DNA of 64,000 nt from the NCBI RefSeq assembly GCF_947501165.1, contig NZ_CANMUU010000002.1, forward strand, positions 620,001 through 684,000, written 5' to 3'. The notes below the pieces were generated by a model. The model was given only the letters and a program-made list of their open reading frames with translations. It was not told the origin of the DNA and ran no database searches. This document shows positions 44,374-52,807 of this stretch, in pieces; the stretch's first letter is position 1, and each line of letters starts with the position of its first letter. Source of the stretch: an uncultured Allomuricauda sp. Its GTDB lineage: Bacteria > Bacteroidota > Bacteroidia > Flavobacteriales > Flavobacteriaceae. The position numbers and the translations under genes are program-made.

Positions 44374-45457
44374 TTAAGATATTTTCTTTGATTTACTTTT
44401 CCAGATTGTTGCCAGCGAAGAACCAGAAATATTCATAAAAGGACCGAATACGGCAGGTGCCAAGCCCATCGTGGCCAGACGCCCCATCTCCAAAGCTATT
44501 CCAGACGCCAAGCCGGAGTTTTGCATCCCGACTTCAAATGCAACGGTACGGGAAGATTTTTCATCGAGCTCTAAGAGTTTACTCCCATAATAGCCTAACA
44601 AGTATCCAGGGAAATTATGTACAATGATGACCGCTATTAATACAAAACCTATGGACAGAAGAGAATCCCTACCCGAAGCGGTTATAATGGTTATTTTGAT
44701 CGTAATGGCAGCCATGGATACCACTGGCATTGCTTTGTCCAACCACTTGAACCTACCACGGGCAAAATGGTTAAAAAGAAGCCCGGCCAATATAGGAAGT
44801 ATGACAATTTTGATGATACTCCAAAACATGTCCAAAAAGTCAATTGGAACAAGTTCATTGGCTAAAAGCTTCATTAAAAATGGCGTCAGCAGAGGTGATA
44901 ACAGCGTTGAAACCGCTGTTAGGGTAAGGGATAGTGCCAGATTTGCCCCTGAAATATAAGCCATAACATTTGATGCCAACCCTCCAGGGGAACATCCTAC
45001 TAGAATTATACTGGCAGCAATTTCGGCTGGTAGCCCAGTTAATTTGGCGAGTCCAAACCCAATAAAGGGCATAATGGAAAACTGTGCAATCAAACCAACC
45101 ATAACCCCTTTTTGCATCTTTACTACCCCCCATAAAATCTTTGATACCAATAGAGGTTCCCATACCGAACATAATTATGATTAACAGGGGAACAATTAAT
45201 TGTGTCAGCTTGAAGGACCCTATTTCCAAAAACAATTGAGGATAAAACAGAGAGGCAGCAACAGCTGCAAAAATTGAAATGGTAAATGAAAAACCTTTTA
45301 GCTTCTCAACGGAGTTAAAAGCGAGTGCCAATACCATAAAAAACATAATAACCGCTGGATCGAGATAATCATATGTACCAATAGACAATAGCAGAAGCGC
45401 TGCTAATCCGATTAGAGTGCTTAAAATGAATAACCATTTTCCAATATTAATTTTCAA
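44374..45457 (-). pseudogene. Bile acid:sodium symporter (BASS) family gene with a frameshift
   Basis: Two overlapping frames together make one 360-residue BASS transporter. The first (from a TTG at 45457) supplies helices 1-4 up to GTSIGIKDFMG. The second supplies the rest from VVKMQKGVMVGLIAQFSIMPFIGF, including GCSPGGLASNVMAYISGANLALS and FEVGMQNSGLA. The switch falls in a run of six C at 45126-45131 (six G in the gene). Five G would restore one frame. It may be a true mutation, a sequencing error or a slippage-based switch. The family moves organic anions with sodium across the inner membrane. Confidence 0.8.
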
Positions 45458-46094
45458 AGAAAAAACAACTGTAATTTTACAAGCATTAAATTCAATTTTA
45501 TGAATGCTTTTGGGATATCCCCTAAAATAAACTAATTATACTTCAAAAAATAAACGGGACATAGGTTTTATTATATGTGAATTCGTAATCGGTGTCTGAA
45601 ATCTTAAACAACCTTGTTTTAACTTCCTGAATCTATTGGACATGTATTTGCCTAGTTGCAGATTAAAACTTAATGTTTGGGATTTACACAGAGATTGATT
45701 AAAAAAGAAACAGGATCCCTTCCCTATTCTGCAAACTCCTCCCGTGATGGAACAGTGACTGCGGTGATTTGAGGTTATTTTTCGGTTTCAAAGAAAGTTT
45801 CCATAAACCACTATGGACCGTTCTTTGTCTTTTTTAAATTGAGCAGCTTTAAACCCTACTTTTTTTTGATGAAATGCATAAAACTTGTTAAATGAGAATG
45901 AACTTTTAATTCATCAGAGTTACGAATTAACCTAACAAATTGTAATTGTTGATATCCAATTAAGAATCATTTTTCATAACAATTTTCTTTTTTTTTAAAG
46001 CCCATTTCTTCCCGATTGATTTTACATTAATTTCTTTTAAAAATTTCGTTGCTTAAGTGGATTATGAAAAGAGTAGTTAAACTTTAATTAAACG
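45458..46094. other. Gene-poor stretch with a copy of the 46.5-kb leader
   Basis: No convincing coding frame. Its right part, about 45940-46018, resembles the 80 bases before the gene at 46539 (shared AATTGTTGAT, GAATCATTTTT and CCATTTCTTCCC-like blocks), suggesting a duplicated promoter/leader that has lost its gene. Confidence 0.45.
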
Positions 46095-46128
46095 AAAAAG
46101 TGGAATTCCAGCAAAGGAATCCCACTTT
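46095..46128 (-). terminator. Terminator of peptide 2 gene
   Basis: In the minus-strand RNA, AAAGTGG-G-ATTCC pairs with GGAAT-T-CCACTTTTT around a short TTTGCT loop, followed by the T-run. It lies 24 bases after the peptide stop codon. Confidence 0.8.
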
Positions 46129-46151
46129 AAAGTTTCGTCATTTACTACAAG

Positions 46152-46298
46152 TTAGGTACATGTATATTCATCACAGCCTGGGTCATCGATTGGAAGAGGT
46201 AGGTCGCAATCACATATACGTCCCCCACCCCCGCCACGGATAGATTGTAGTTCTTCTTTGCTTAACGTGCGTCCTAGATTCAAAATGTTCTTTAACAT
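46152..46298 (-). CDS. Double-glycine leader peptide 2 (48 residues)
   Basis: An unannotated small gene. Leader: MLKNILNLGRTLSKEELQSI then R-G-G, followed by three more glycines (residues 22-26). The LSKEExxxIxGG pattern matches double-glycine precursors. The core of about 25 residues has four cysteines (29, 31, 42, 47), acidic residues and a proline-rich centre, so two disulfides or thioether rings are possible. A clean terminator follows it. It diverges from the operon at 46539, 240 bases away, and the redox membrane protein that could form its disulfides is encoded at 48432-49973. Confidence 0.78.
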   Translation of the reverse strand: MLKNILNLGRTLSKEELQSIRGGGGGRICDCDLPLPIDDPGCDEYTCT

Positions 46299-46538
46299 GA
46301 TATAAGATTTAAAGTTATTGTAGGAATTTACATCATATTTTCAATATCAGAGTAAGGTTTATCACAACATTAACGATACCAAAAGCTTTATCCTTTAGCT
46401 TCCTTTTTCCATATTTTTTAAAACAGAAACACTGGTTAACTTAAATCCCTAACCAAATAGATTCCAATTGTTGATTCATAGTCACGAATCATTTTTGTAT
46501 GAATTTTCTTATTTTTATAGAAATCCCCATTCTTCCCA

Positions 46539-47423
46539 ATGAAATTCGTTCAGTCTTTTTGGTCTAAACCCATATTGGATGTTAAAAACAAGAATAAATG
46601 GAGCTTTAGGCATAATGGAGGGTTTCCAAATGCATTTTTGTTTTATTCTGCATGGATATATAGTTGTCTATCCATAAAGAAATACTATCCCAACCTTCAC
46701 TTGGTTACTGATGATTTTGGAATGTTTGTATTTAAAGAAGAATTAAAACTTCCCTATGCGTCATTTTCATCAAATTTAAATGAGCTTGAAAACTACCATG
46801 AAAACTTATGGGCATTAGGAAAATTGTATACGTATAGCTTACAGAAAGAACCGTTTTGCCATATTGATGGTGATGTTTTTCTTTTTGGTCCCGTTCTCGA
46901 CCCAATCCTCACCGCTCCTGTGTTTTGCCAGAGCTTTAATTATGATTTTGAACAGTATGCTGAAATACATCCATATGTTCATAATCATTTTACCAAAGTA
47001 CCTAAGGAGTTTAGTACTGATAAAGAAGGGACTCTTAAACTGATAAATGCTGGGGTAATTGGCGGTAGCGATTTGGAGACCTTTCAACACTACACCGATA
47101 AAGCCTTTGAACTTATCAATAAGAATACGGATAAGATCGGCGATATAAGCAGTAGTATTTTCAATTTATACTACGAACAGTTTTTATTGAGCAATATAAT
47201 TTCCCTCAAAGACATAGAAGTTGCCACACTTTTCTACAAATCTGATAATGAGCTAGATTTAGCAGCCTTTCATAACATACCCCATCACACAGAATATGTT
47301 CATTTATTGAGCCACCTGAAGTTATCCACAGCTTATATGGAACAAATAGTGGTGAGACTACAAATTGAATACCCTGAATTTTATAATCGTCTGCTGGGTT
47401 TCAGTAAAATGAATGGTCTATGA
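46539..47423 (+). CDS. DUF6734-like protein with DxD motif (possible glycosyltransferase)
   Basis: A 294-residue cytoplasmic protein of a family I recall as DUF6734 in Bacteroidetes. Visible features are KWSFRHNGGFPNAFLFYSAW near residue 20, LHLVTDDFG near 60, and FCHIDGDVFLFGPV near 106-119. The last is like the metal-binding DxD strand of GT-A nucleotide-sugar transferases. LINAGVIGGSD near 168 also resembles GT8 enzymes. It overlaps the next gene by ATGA. Flanked by double-glycine peptides, it could glycosylate a peptide; this is inference, and no activity is known to me. Confidence 0.6.
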   Translation: MKFVQSFWSKPILDVKNKNKWSFRHNGGFPNAFLFYSAWIYSCLSIKKYYPNLHLVTDDFGMFVFKEELKLPYASFSSNLNELENYHENLWALGKLYTYSLQKEPFCHIDGDVFLFGPVLDPILTAPVFCQSFNYDFEQYAEIHPYVHNHFTKVPKEFSTDKEGTLKLINAGVIGGSDLETFQHYTDKAFELINKNTDKIGDISSSIFNLYYEQFLLSNIISLKDIEVATLFYKSDNELDLAAFHNIPHHTEYVHLLSHLKLSTAYMEQIVVRLQIEYPEFYNRLLGFSKMNGL

Positions 47424-48043
47424 ACACACGTAAAAACTTTTTAACCTGGATAAATACACTAAACAATCCGTTTACATCCCAAATCAATCGTTCCCATTTC
47501 ATGAGCATACATGAAAAAGGTTACCTTTTTAATACTATTGAAAGGTTATTGGAATCAAATGATGACTTAAAACCTATTGTAGCGGATTATTATCAACTTG
47601 AAAAACAAAGGTATCATGTTTTTGAAACATCAAAGCTTGATACAAAATTGGCCATAGAAAAAATAGACACGGCAATCACCTTTTGTTCTAAACCTGACAA
47701 AGAAAAACGTCTGGGTACATTTAAAATGAATTCCTCCATTTCTAACTATTTAGCACAAAGCACATTTTTGTGGGACTTTGATGATGTTAACCATATTGAA
47801 GAGATAACGACCCACTATTTTTTTATACCTAGTTTTCTTCCAATAGCTCCAAAAGAGATTTGCTTGACGGGCATGGATTCCCTTTTACTAGATATTATTC
47901 ATTATGAAGAGAAGTTTACGTATCAGGAGCTTTTTGAACTTGTAAGGAAAACATTGGATATGGAACCTGACGAAATTGATGAGTTACTTTTTAGGTTTGT
48001 CCAAAATCAAATACTCTATTTTGGAACCATTTTACCAGTATAA
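47420..48043 (+). CDS. Unrecognised protein coupled to the DUF6734-like gene
   Basis: A 207-residue protein with no family I recognise. It starts inside the stop codon of the gene before it (ATGA), so the two are translationally coupled and probably form a complex or pathway. Residues 25-75 are helical and charged. Residues 155-205 (DSLLLDIIHYEEKFTYQELFELVRKTLDMEPDEIDELLFRFVQNQ) look like a small winged-helix of the type found in peptide-recognition domains of RiPP enzymes, but no motif confirms that. It has no signal peptide. A strong bidirectional terminator follows. Confidence 0.55.
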   Translation: MNTRKNFLTWINTLNNPFTSQINRSHFMSIHEKGYLFNTIERLLESNDDLKPIVADYYQLEKQRYHVFETSKLDTKLAIEKIDTAITFCSKPDKEKRLGTFKMNSSISNYLAQSTFLWDFDDVNHIEEITTHYFFIPSFLPIAPKEICLTGMDSLLLDIIHYEEKFTYQELFELVRKTLDMEPDEIDELLFRFVQNQILYFGTILPV

Positions 48044-48073
48044 TGAAATCATTGGCTAAAAGCCTATGGATAT

Positions 48074-48118
48074 AAAAAAAGTTCAAAGTTTACCATGGTG
48101 GAAAACCTTGAACCTTTT
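48074..48118. terminator. Bidirectional terminator between the 207-residue gene and peptide 3
   Basis: GTTCAAAGTTTACC (48081-48094) pairs with GGTGGAAAACCTTGAAC-type sequence to 48112 over about 14 positions, with one or two wobbles. There is an A7 run on the left (T7 on the minus strand) and TTTT on the right. It ends two convergent transcripts. Confidence 0.75.
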
Positions 48119-48146
48119 CATATTCTTTTAAAGAATAATCTGCTTG

Positions 48147-48287
48147 TTACCAGCAGCAACTTGCATTAGGATTGACATACGTGCAATAGTACGCTGGGCA
48201 CCTATACCCGGATCCTCCTGCAATGTTTTTCATTTTAGAATCATCTAACTTTTGATTACTTAGATTCTTCAGATTCAATTTTTTCAT
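48147..48287 (-). CDS. Double-glycine leader peptide 3 (46 residues)
   Basis: An unannotated small gene. Leader: MKKLNLKNLSNQKLDDSKMK then N-I-A-G-G (residues 21-25), the classic LxLKxLxxxKLxxxxMKxIxGG form. The 21-residue core has four cysteines (30, 35, 44, 45), three tyrosines and a C-terminal tryptophan, suiting a compact disulfide-bonded peptide. It lies downstream of the VKOR/thioredoxin gene on the same strand, about 145 bases apart, and upstream of a shared terminator. A hairpin-forming inverted repeat (48306-48336) is in its leader region. Confidence 0.8.
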   Translation of the reverse strand: MKKLNLKNLSNQKLDDSKMKNIAGGSGYRCPAYYCTYVNPNASCCW

Positions 48288-48305
48288 GACATTTAATGTT
48301 TAAAC

Positions 48306-48336
48306 TCTCCGATATTTCAAAATGGGGCTTCGGAGA
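48306..48336 (-). promoter_or_regulatory. Inverted repeat in the leader of peptide 3
   Basis: TCTCCGA (48306-48312) and TCGGAGA (48330-48336) are perfect seven-base arms with a 17-base loop, 19 bases upstream of the peptide start. A second palindrome GTAGG-T6-CCTAC stands at 48370-48385. Either may be a binding site or RNA hairpin. Confidence 0.45.
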
Positions 48337-48431
48337 TTTGCCTTGAATCTCCTTAAAAATAATAATTATGTAGGTTTTTTCCTACTATAATTAATTAAAA
48401 ACTAAATGTTTAACATTTGTTTGCCATTTTT

Positions 48432-49973
48432 TTACATCTCACCCACTATGTCCCCAATAAAGGATGCATCATAGTATTCCGATATAACAACTTCATCGAT
48501 AATCAGAATAGGTGTATGAAACAATTCGTTTTTCTTGCACCATGCTCTTTGTTGATGCAGGGTGTAAACATTTTCATCCTCTGTTTTCCATAAATACTCT
48601 TCCAAAAAAGTTGAATTGTGTCGCGCGTTAAACCATTGGTTTAAACTTTGCATCAAGGCATCAAATCCATTGTTTCTATAAATATTGATCAAGTTCACAG
48701 CAACCCGATTACGTTTAGAGTTTTTCTCTTCAAAATGATTGAATATTATCTGATACTCATAATCATCTTTGTTATTGAGATAATGCCCATAAAATTGGTT
48801 AAACGAATCTTTACAGAAATTACAAGTTGTTGAAATTACAAGTCTTACAGTATGATGTGCTTCTGCATTATTATGTACTAGTGGGTTTAAATCAATGAAT
48901 GAAGAGATTTTCTTTCCTGAGGAAATCATTTGCGAAACTACTTTTGGCGATCGTTTGAATCTTAATAATTCTATGACATCCTTTGTCATTTGATAGTTGT
49001 TTTTTCTTAACCTACGATATTGGTCGACCATTAAAAGCGATAAAGCGAAAAGAAAAACAAAGATTGTTGCTTTTGTAACTAACGAACCAGCTTCGCTATA
49101 TAGGATTACTTCTTTTTGGATATAGAAATTGTGGATAAAAACAAGTATGGCCTGAACAATTATGCAGAAACTTGAAAGTAAACATAAATGACACCAGCTT
49201 TTAACGATAAATTTTTGGATAAAGATTGTTGCACACACCATCAAAAAGGCGACTGTATATAAGAGAATATGCGTAATATCAAAAATTGTGTTCCATAATG
49301 TATAGACTAGTGTAGAAATGAAGAAAGAAAACAAAAAATCGTTCAGGGAAAAAGAGAATAGCTGATATCGTGTATCATTCAAAACAGTACTGCATCCCTT
49401 TCCTTTTTCCTCATTCCCGCAAATTTTATCCGCCAAAAATGAGTCCACCTGATTCGTGGTTTTGAATATCTCCTCGGATAAAACCAGACCAATAATACCT
49501 AGAATGCCATATATAAGAATAAGAGGTTTGGACCAAAAAAATATGAGAGGTATAAGGAGTAAAGTATAAAGGATAATACTGTTTTTTGTTAGTGTGTTTC
49601 TCCGCTTTTCCTCCTTTTTTTCAGCTATCAATACAATTCCAGACCACATTTTACAAAAATCTTCATAAGAAATATGGCCCCTTTGTTCATTTAACTGAAT
49701 ACTTCTCTTGAGTTTCTTAACATGTGCAAAATACTCTTCTTTGCCATCATCGTTTATCAGAGCAATAAAATTGTCAGGTAAATATTCCAACTGTCTATGT
49801 TCCACTTCCGCAGCAACGTTATTAATTTTTAGGAAATTAAGCGTTTCAGAAACCGCAAATAAAGAAGGAGTATAAGGATGACTGAATAGTTGAAGTTTTA
49901 ACTCGCTAGATGAAACTTTAATATTGAGTGCTTTAAGATAACCCAATAATGTATTAGAAAGCGTGGAGTCCAT
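48432..49973 (-). CDS. Membrane protein: C39-like domain, VKOR domain, thioredoxin-like domain
   Basis: A 513-residue protein (ATG at 49973; an upstream TTG is less likely). Residues 1-100 resemble a peptidase C39 domain (HPYTPSLFAVSETLNFLKI, LPDNFIALI, EYFAHV) but lack the catalytic cysteine near the N-terminus. Residues 130-330 are a VKOR-type bundle with paired cysteines in KICGNEEKGKGC and the active CxxC in SWCHLCLLS. Residues 370-513 are thioredoxin-like with STTCNFCKDSF. The family makes disulfides in exported proteins using quinone. With cysteine-rich double-glycine peptides on both sides, it is a good candidate for their oxidation; the dead C39 domain may bind the leaders. Confidence 0.85.
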   Translation of the reverse strand: MDSTLSNTLLGYLKALNIKVSSSELKLQLFSHPYTPSLFAVSETLNFLKINNVAAEVEHRQLEYLPDNFIALINDDGKEEYFAHVKKLKRSIQLNEQRGHISYEDFCKMWSGIVLIAEKKEEKRRNTLTKNSIILYTLLLIPLIFFWSKPLILIYGILGIIGLVLSEEIFKTTNQVDSFLADKICGNEEKGKGCSTVLNDTRYQLFSFSLNDFLFSFFISTLVYTLWNTIFDITHILLYTVAFLMVCATIFIQKFIVKSWCHLCLLSSFCIIVQAILVFIHNFYIQKEVILYSEAGSLVTKATIFVFLFALSLLMVDQYRRLRKNNYQMTKDVIELLRFKRSPKVVSQMISSGKKISSFIDLNPLVHNNAEAHHTVRLVISTTCNFCKDSFNQFYGHYLNNKDDYEYQIIFNHFEEKNSKRNRVAVNLINIYRNNGFDALMQSLNQWFNARHNSTFLEEYLWKTEDENVYTLHQQRAWCKKNELFHTPILIIDEVVISEYYDASFIGDIVGEM

Positions 49974-50222
49974 GAGAAAAGGGTTTTCATGAAGATAATT
50001 AATTAACAAGTATTATATTACTAATAATGAGCTAAAATATTTCTTTCAATGCATCATCTCAAGCTCCAATTGTGTTGTTTTCGTTTGATGTTAATACAAT
50101 TCAAACATAGAATACTGATAGGTAGCATAACTTTAACAAAGAAGTTATAGTGGGTTCTATTCTTGCTTTTTACATTTGAAATAGGGTGAAAATCCATTAT
50201 TGTCCCGTACTATGTAATCGTA

Positions 50223-51242
50223 TTGTTTGATATGTTAGACGCCATACTCGTATCTATTATTAGCAGTCTTGGTTTGGGGCTAAGCTTTTTTTTCGGAATA
50301 GTTTTTTTGAAGAATAGAAAACTCGAAAATCGTATTCTGGGCTTGCTTCTAATTGTTTTCGCTCTTCGTATTACAAAATCCATTCTCTACAATTTTATAG
50401 AGCTTCCTCTCTTTATAAAAAATTTAGGTTTGGCGGCAAATTTGGCTGTTGGCCCGCTTTTATATCTATATGGTTTACAATTATTATCCCAAAATCAGTC
50501 TTTCAAAAGGGCTAATTTGTTCCATTTTGTACCCTCCTTGCTATATGTTTTGTTTGGCCAAATAATTCCAAATTCGGGAAGTAGTGTTTTTTGGAACTTC
50601 AGTTACACTTTTATTTTACTTCAGTCTTATATATATCTTGGATTGAGCCTATACCTGTACCTTAAGAAAATGAATCACGTGCAGAAAGAGCTAAGGCTAT
50701 GGTATATACGACTGATTTTTACCTTGGGATTGGTATGGATAACCTACACTTTGATTTTTGTTGACGTTCTCCCCATTTACTCTGCAGGTCCTGTAGCCTA
50801 TTCCATTTTTATAGTGTTACTGTCATATTTGGGAATAAACTCGAAAAAAACTTTCAATCTCAGTCTAGCACCCAAATATGACACGTCTAATCTAACTCCG
50901 GAAAAGGGCAAAGCGTATTTTGATAAAATTGAAGATGTAATGAAAGAAAAACAGTTATATCTAAATCCAAGATTAACTGTGACAACTGTTGCCGAAGCTG
51001 TTGGAATATCTTCTCGGAACGTATCTGAAATTATAAACAAATATGCCAACCAGAATTTTGCCAGCTACATTAATAACTATAGAATAGAAGAGGCAAAATG
51101 TTTGTTGACAACACGAAGTAAAAAAACTAAAATAATAAGTGTTGCCTTAGATGCTGGATTCAACAACCTATCTACGTTTAACGTTGCATTTAAGGCTATA
51201 ACAAATTTGACCCCTTCGGAATACAGGGCCAGGTATAATTAA
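50223..51242 (+). CDS. AraC-family regulator with membrane N-terminus
   Basis: A 339-residue protein. Residues 1-200 hold about seven hydrophobic helices starting LDAILVSIISSLGLGLSFFFGIVF, and residues 235-338 an AraC double helix-turn-helix (LTVTTVAEAVGISSRNVSEIINKY, then VALDAGFNNLSTFNVAFKAITNLTPSEYRARY). This combination, frequent in Flavobacteriia, places sensor and DNA-binding output in one membrane protein. It precedes the exported hydrolase by about 110 bases on the same strand and probably controls it or the redox gene that diverges upstream. A close relative is at 53941-54993. Confidence 0.88.
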   Translation: MFDMLDAILVSIISSLGLGLSFFFGIVFLKNRKLENRILGLLLIVFALRITKSILYNFIELPLFIKNLGLAANLAVGPLLYLYGLQLLSQNQSFKRANLFHFVPSLLYVLFGQIIPNSGSSVFWNFSYTFILLQSYIYLGLSLYLYLKKMNHVQKELRLWYIRLIFTLGLVWITYTLIFVDVLPIYSAGPVAYSIFIVLLSYLGINSKKTFNLSLAPKYDTSNLTPEKGKAYFDKIEDVMKEKQLYLNPRLTVTTVAEAVGISSRNVSEIINKYANQNFASYINNYRIEEAKCLLTTRSKKTKIISVALDAGFNNLSTFNVAFKAITNLTPSEYRARYN

Positions 51243-51350
51243 AGTTTGCCCTTTTTTAACGGCAAGATATCCGAAAAATCGTTTTCCAATTCATGAATCC
51301 ATTGGCCGAAGAGGTTCTTGGTATATAATTTACCATCAAAATCTTCATTC

Positions 51351-52625
51351 ATGAAAAGTACTCAGATTCTCCTTTTTAGTGGGTTAATGGCTCTTGCTCT
51401 TCAACTAGACCATCTACATGCACAAGAAACCGTTTTTGATTTTGACAGTAATAGTATCGCACCCCATAAGAGTGTTAACATGCCATTATTAGAACGATAC
51501 TTGCAGTCATACGATAAGAATGGAGTATTTAAGGAAGAAACGATTTTTGATAGAAATAGTGTAATCTATAAAGATGATCTTCCAATACCTGAAGTAAAAC
51601 GATACGAGGAAATTCTCGGTATATCAGGAAGGTATGAATTGGTAGGAGATGTGAAGTTATGGGTCGAAGAAACTGGTGAAGGGGTTCCTTTAGTTTTGGT
51701 TAGCGGAGGGCCAGGAACCAGTCTACATTACTTCCATCCTCATTTCCTTAAGGCTTCACAATTTTCAAGAGTAATCTATTATGATCTTAGAGGCGTAGGA
51801 TTATCAGAAAAAACATCAGCCGAAGAAGGATATAATTTAATGCAAGCGGTTGATGATTTGGAAAAGCTAAGAATAAAGTTAGGAATTCAAAAATGGGTTG
51901 TTCTGGGCCTATCGTTTGGGGGAGCAATAACCCAGTTATATTCCCTAAAACACCCGGAAAAACTTTTGGGTATGGTTCTGGTCGCTTCAGCGTTACCTAT
52001 GTCAATCGATATCGGATTGGGTACGAGGCAATATGATTATCAATCTAAAGAAGAACGCAAAAGAATTGAACAAATCTATTCTGTTAACGGTAAAAGAGCA
52101 TTCCCGGTACACTCTGAAACAGTAAGTCCGGATTTGCAGCAAAAAATGTTGTTCAATGCCTTTATGAATGGAGATTGGAAAAGACGGCATTTGAGAAAGT
52201 GGACCATAAAGGATATGGCAATGTACGCCAGGTATGAGTTTGTTCATGACAAAAACTATTATAGGGATATGCTTAACGATTACTTTAACTATGACCTCAA
52301 AGAAGCATTTAAAAGTTGCCCAATTCCTACGCTTATTATTGATGGCGAATGGGATTTGGCGTATTCTTCAGAAAAACATGAACTTACGAAGAGTCAATTT
52401 CCAAACGCCAAAAGTCTGTTGGTCAAAGGTGCCGGACATATTCCCTACGAAGATGATCCACTGATTTTTTTCAAAGAGCTCAAGCAGTTTTTAGAATTCT
52501 CAAATACGTATCAAACTACCACCCTTCAGGCTTGGAAGGAGAAAATCAATCTTGAAGAATATCGAAAAAGAAATATGATTCAAGACCCAAACTTTCAAAA
52601 TAGAAAGAAGGCCCAGAAGAAGTAA
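51351..52625 (+). CDS. Secreted alpha/beta hydrolase, proline iminopeptidase-like
   Basis: A 424-residue protein starting at the ATG at 51351 (signal ending HLHAQ). SGGPGTSLHYFHP follows the oxyanion strand near residue 121, the nucleophile elbow is GLSFGGAIT near 187, the acid in DGEWDLAY near 333 and the histidine in GAGHIPY near 360. It is a paralogue of the protein at 3015-4112, with an extra 60 residues at the N-terminus and a longer basic C-terminal tail ending in KKAQKK. The preceding AraC-membrane regulator may control it. Confidence 0.85.
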   Translation: MKSTQILLFSGLMALALQLDHLHAQETVFDFDSNSIAPHKSVNMPLLERYLQSYDKNGVFKEETIFDRNSVIYKDDLPIPEVKRYEEILGISGRYELVGDVKLWVEETGEGVPLVLVSGGPGTSLHYFHPHFLKASQFSRVIYYDLRGVGLSEKTSAEEGYNLMQAVDDLEKLRIKLGIQKWVVLGLSFGGAITQLYSLKHPEKLLGMVLVASALPMSIDIGLGTRQYDYQSKEERKRIEQIYSVNGKRAFPVHSETVSPDLQQKMLFNAFMNGDWKRRHLRKWTIKDMAMYARYEFVHDKNYYRDMLNDYFNYDLKEAFKSCPIPTLIIDGEWDLAYSSEKHELTKSQFPNAKSLLVKGAGHIPYEDDPLIFFKELKQFLEFSNTYQTTTLQAWKEKINLEEYRKRNMIQDPNFQNRKKAQKK

Positions 52626-52696
52626 GAACAAGCTACAAGGCTAGACAATCTTTTTTTTCTTTGTTTAGAATCTTACACCAATTAAATGCAACTCAG

Positions 52697-52726
52697 TTGC
52701 ATTAACAATATTACGTCTTATCTTTG
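52697..52726 (+). promoter_or_regulatory. Bacteroidetes-type promoter for the His-rich lipoprotein gene
   Basis: TTG at 52697-52699, a 19-base spacer and TATCTTTG at 52719-52726 match the -33/-7 consensus exactly. Transcription would begin near 52733. The leader then contains a hairpin: TTGCTC (52740-52745) with GAGCAA (52758-52763). Confidence 0.75.
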
Positions 52727-52807
52727 TAATATCGATACGTTGCTCAATCCATGTTTGGAGCAAGTATGTTTTGTAAAATACGGATAACATAATCAATTCA
52801 AAATCGA

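Noticed and set aside
46500..50009. Search for a C39 ABC exporter or lanthionine synthetase in the peptide locus
   Set aside because: No ATPase or LanC/LanM-like motifs are present; the cluster as seen has precursors and a redox protein only.
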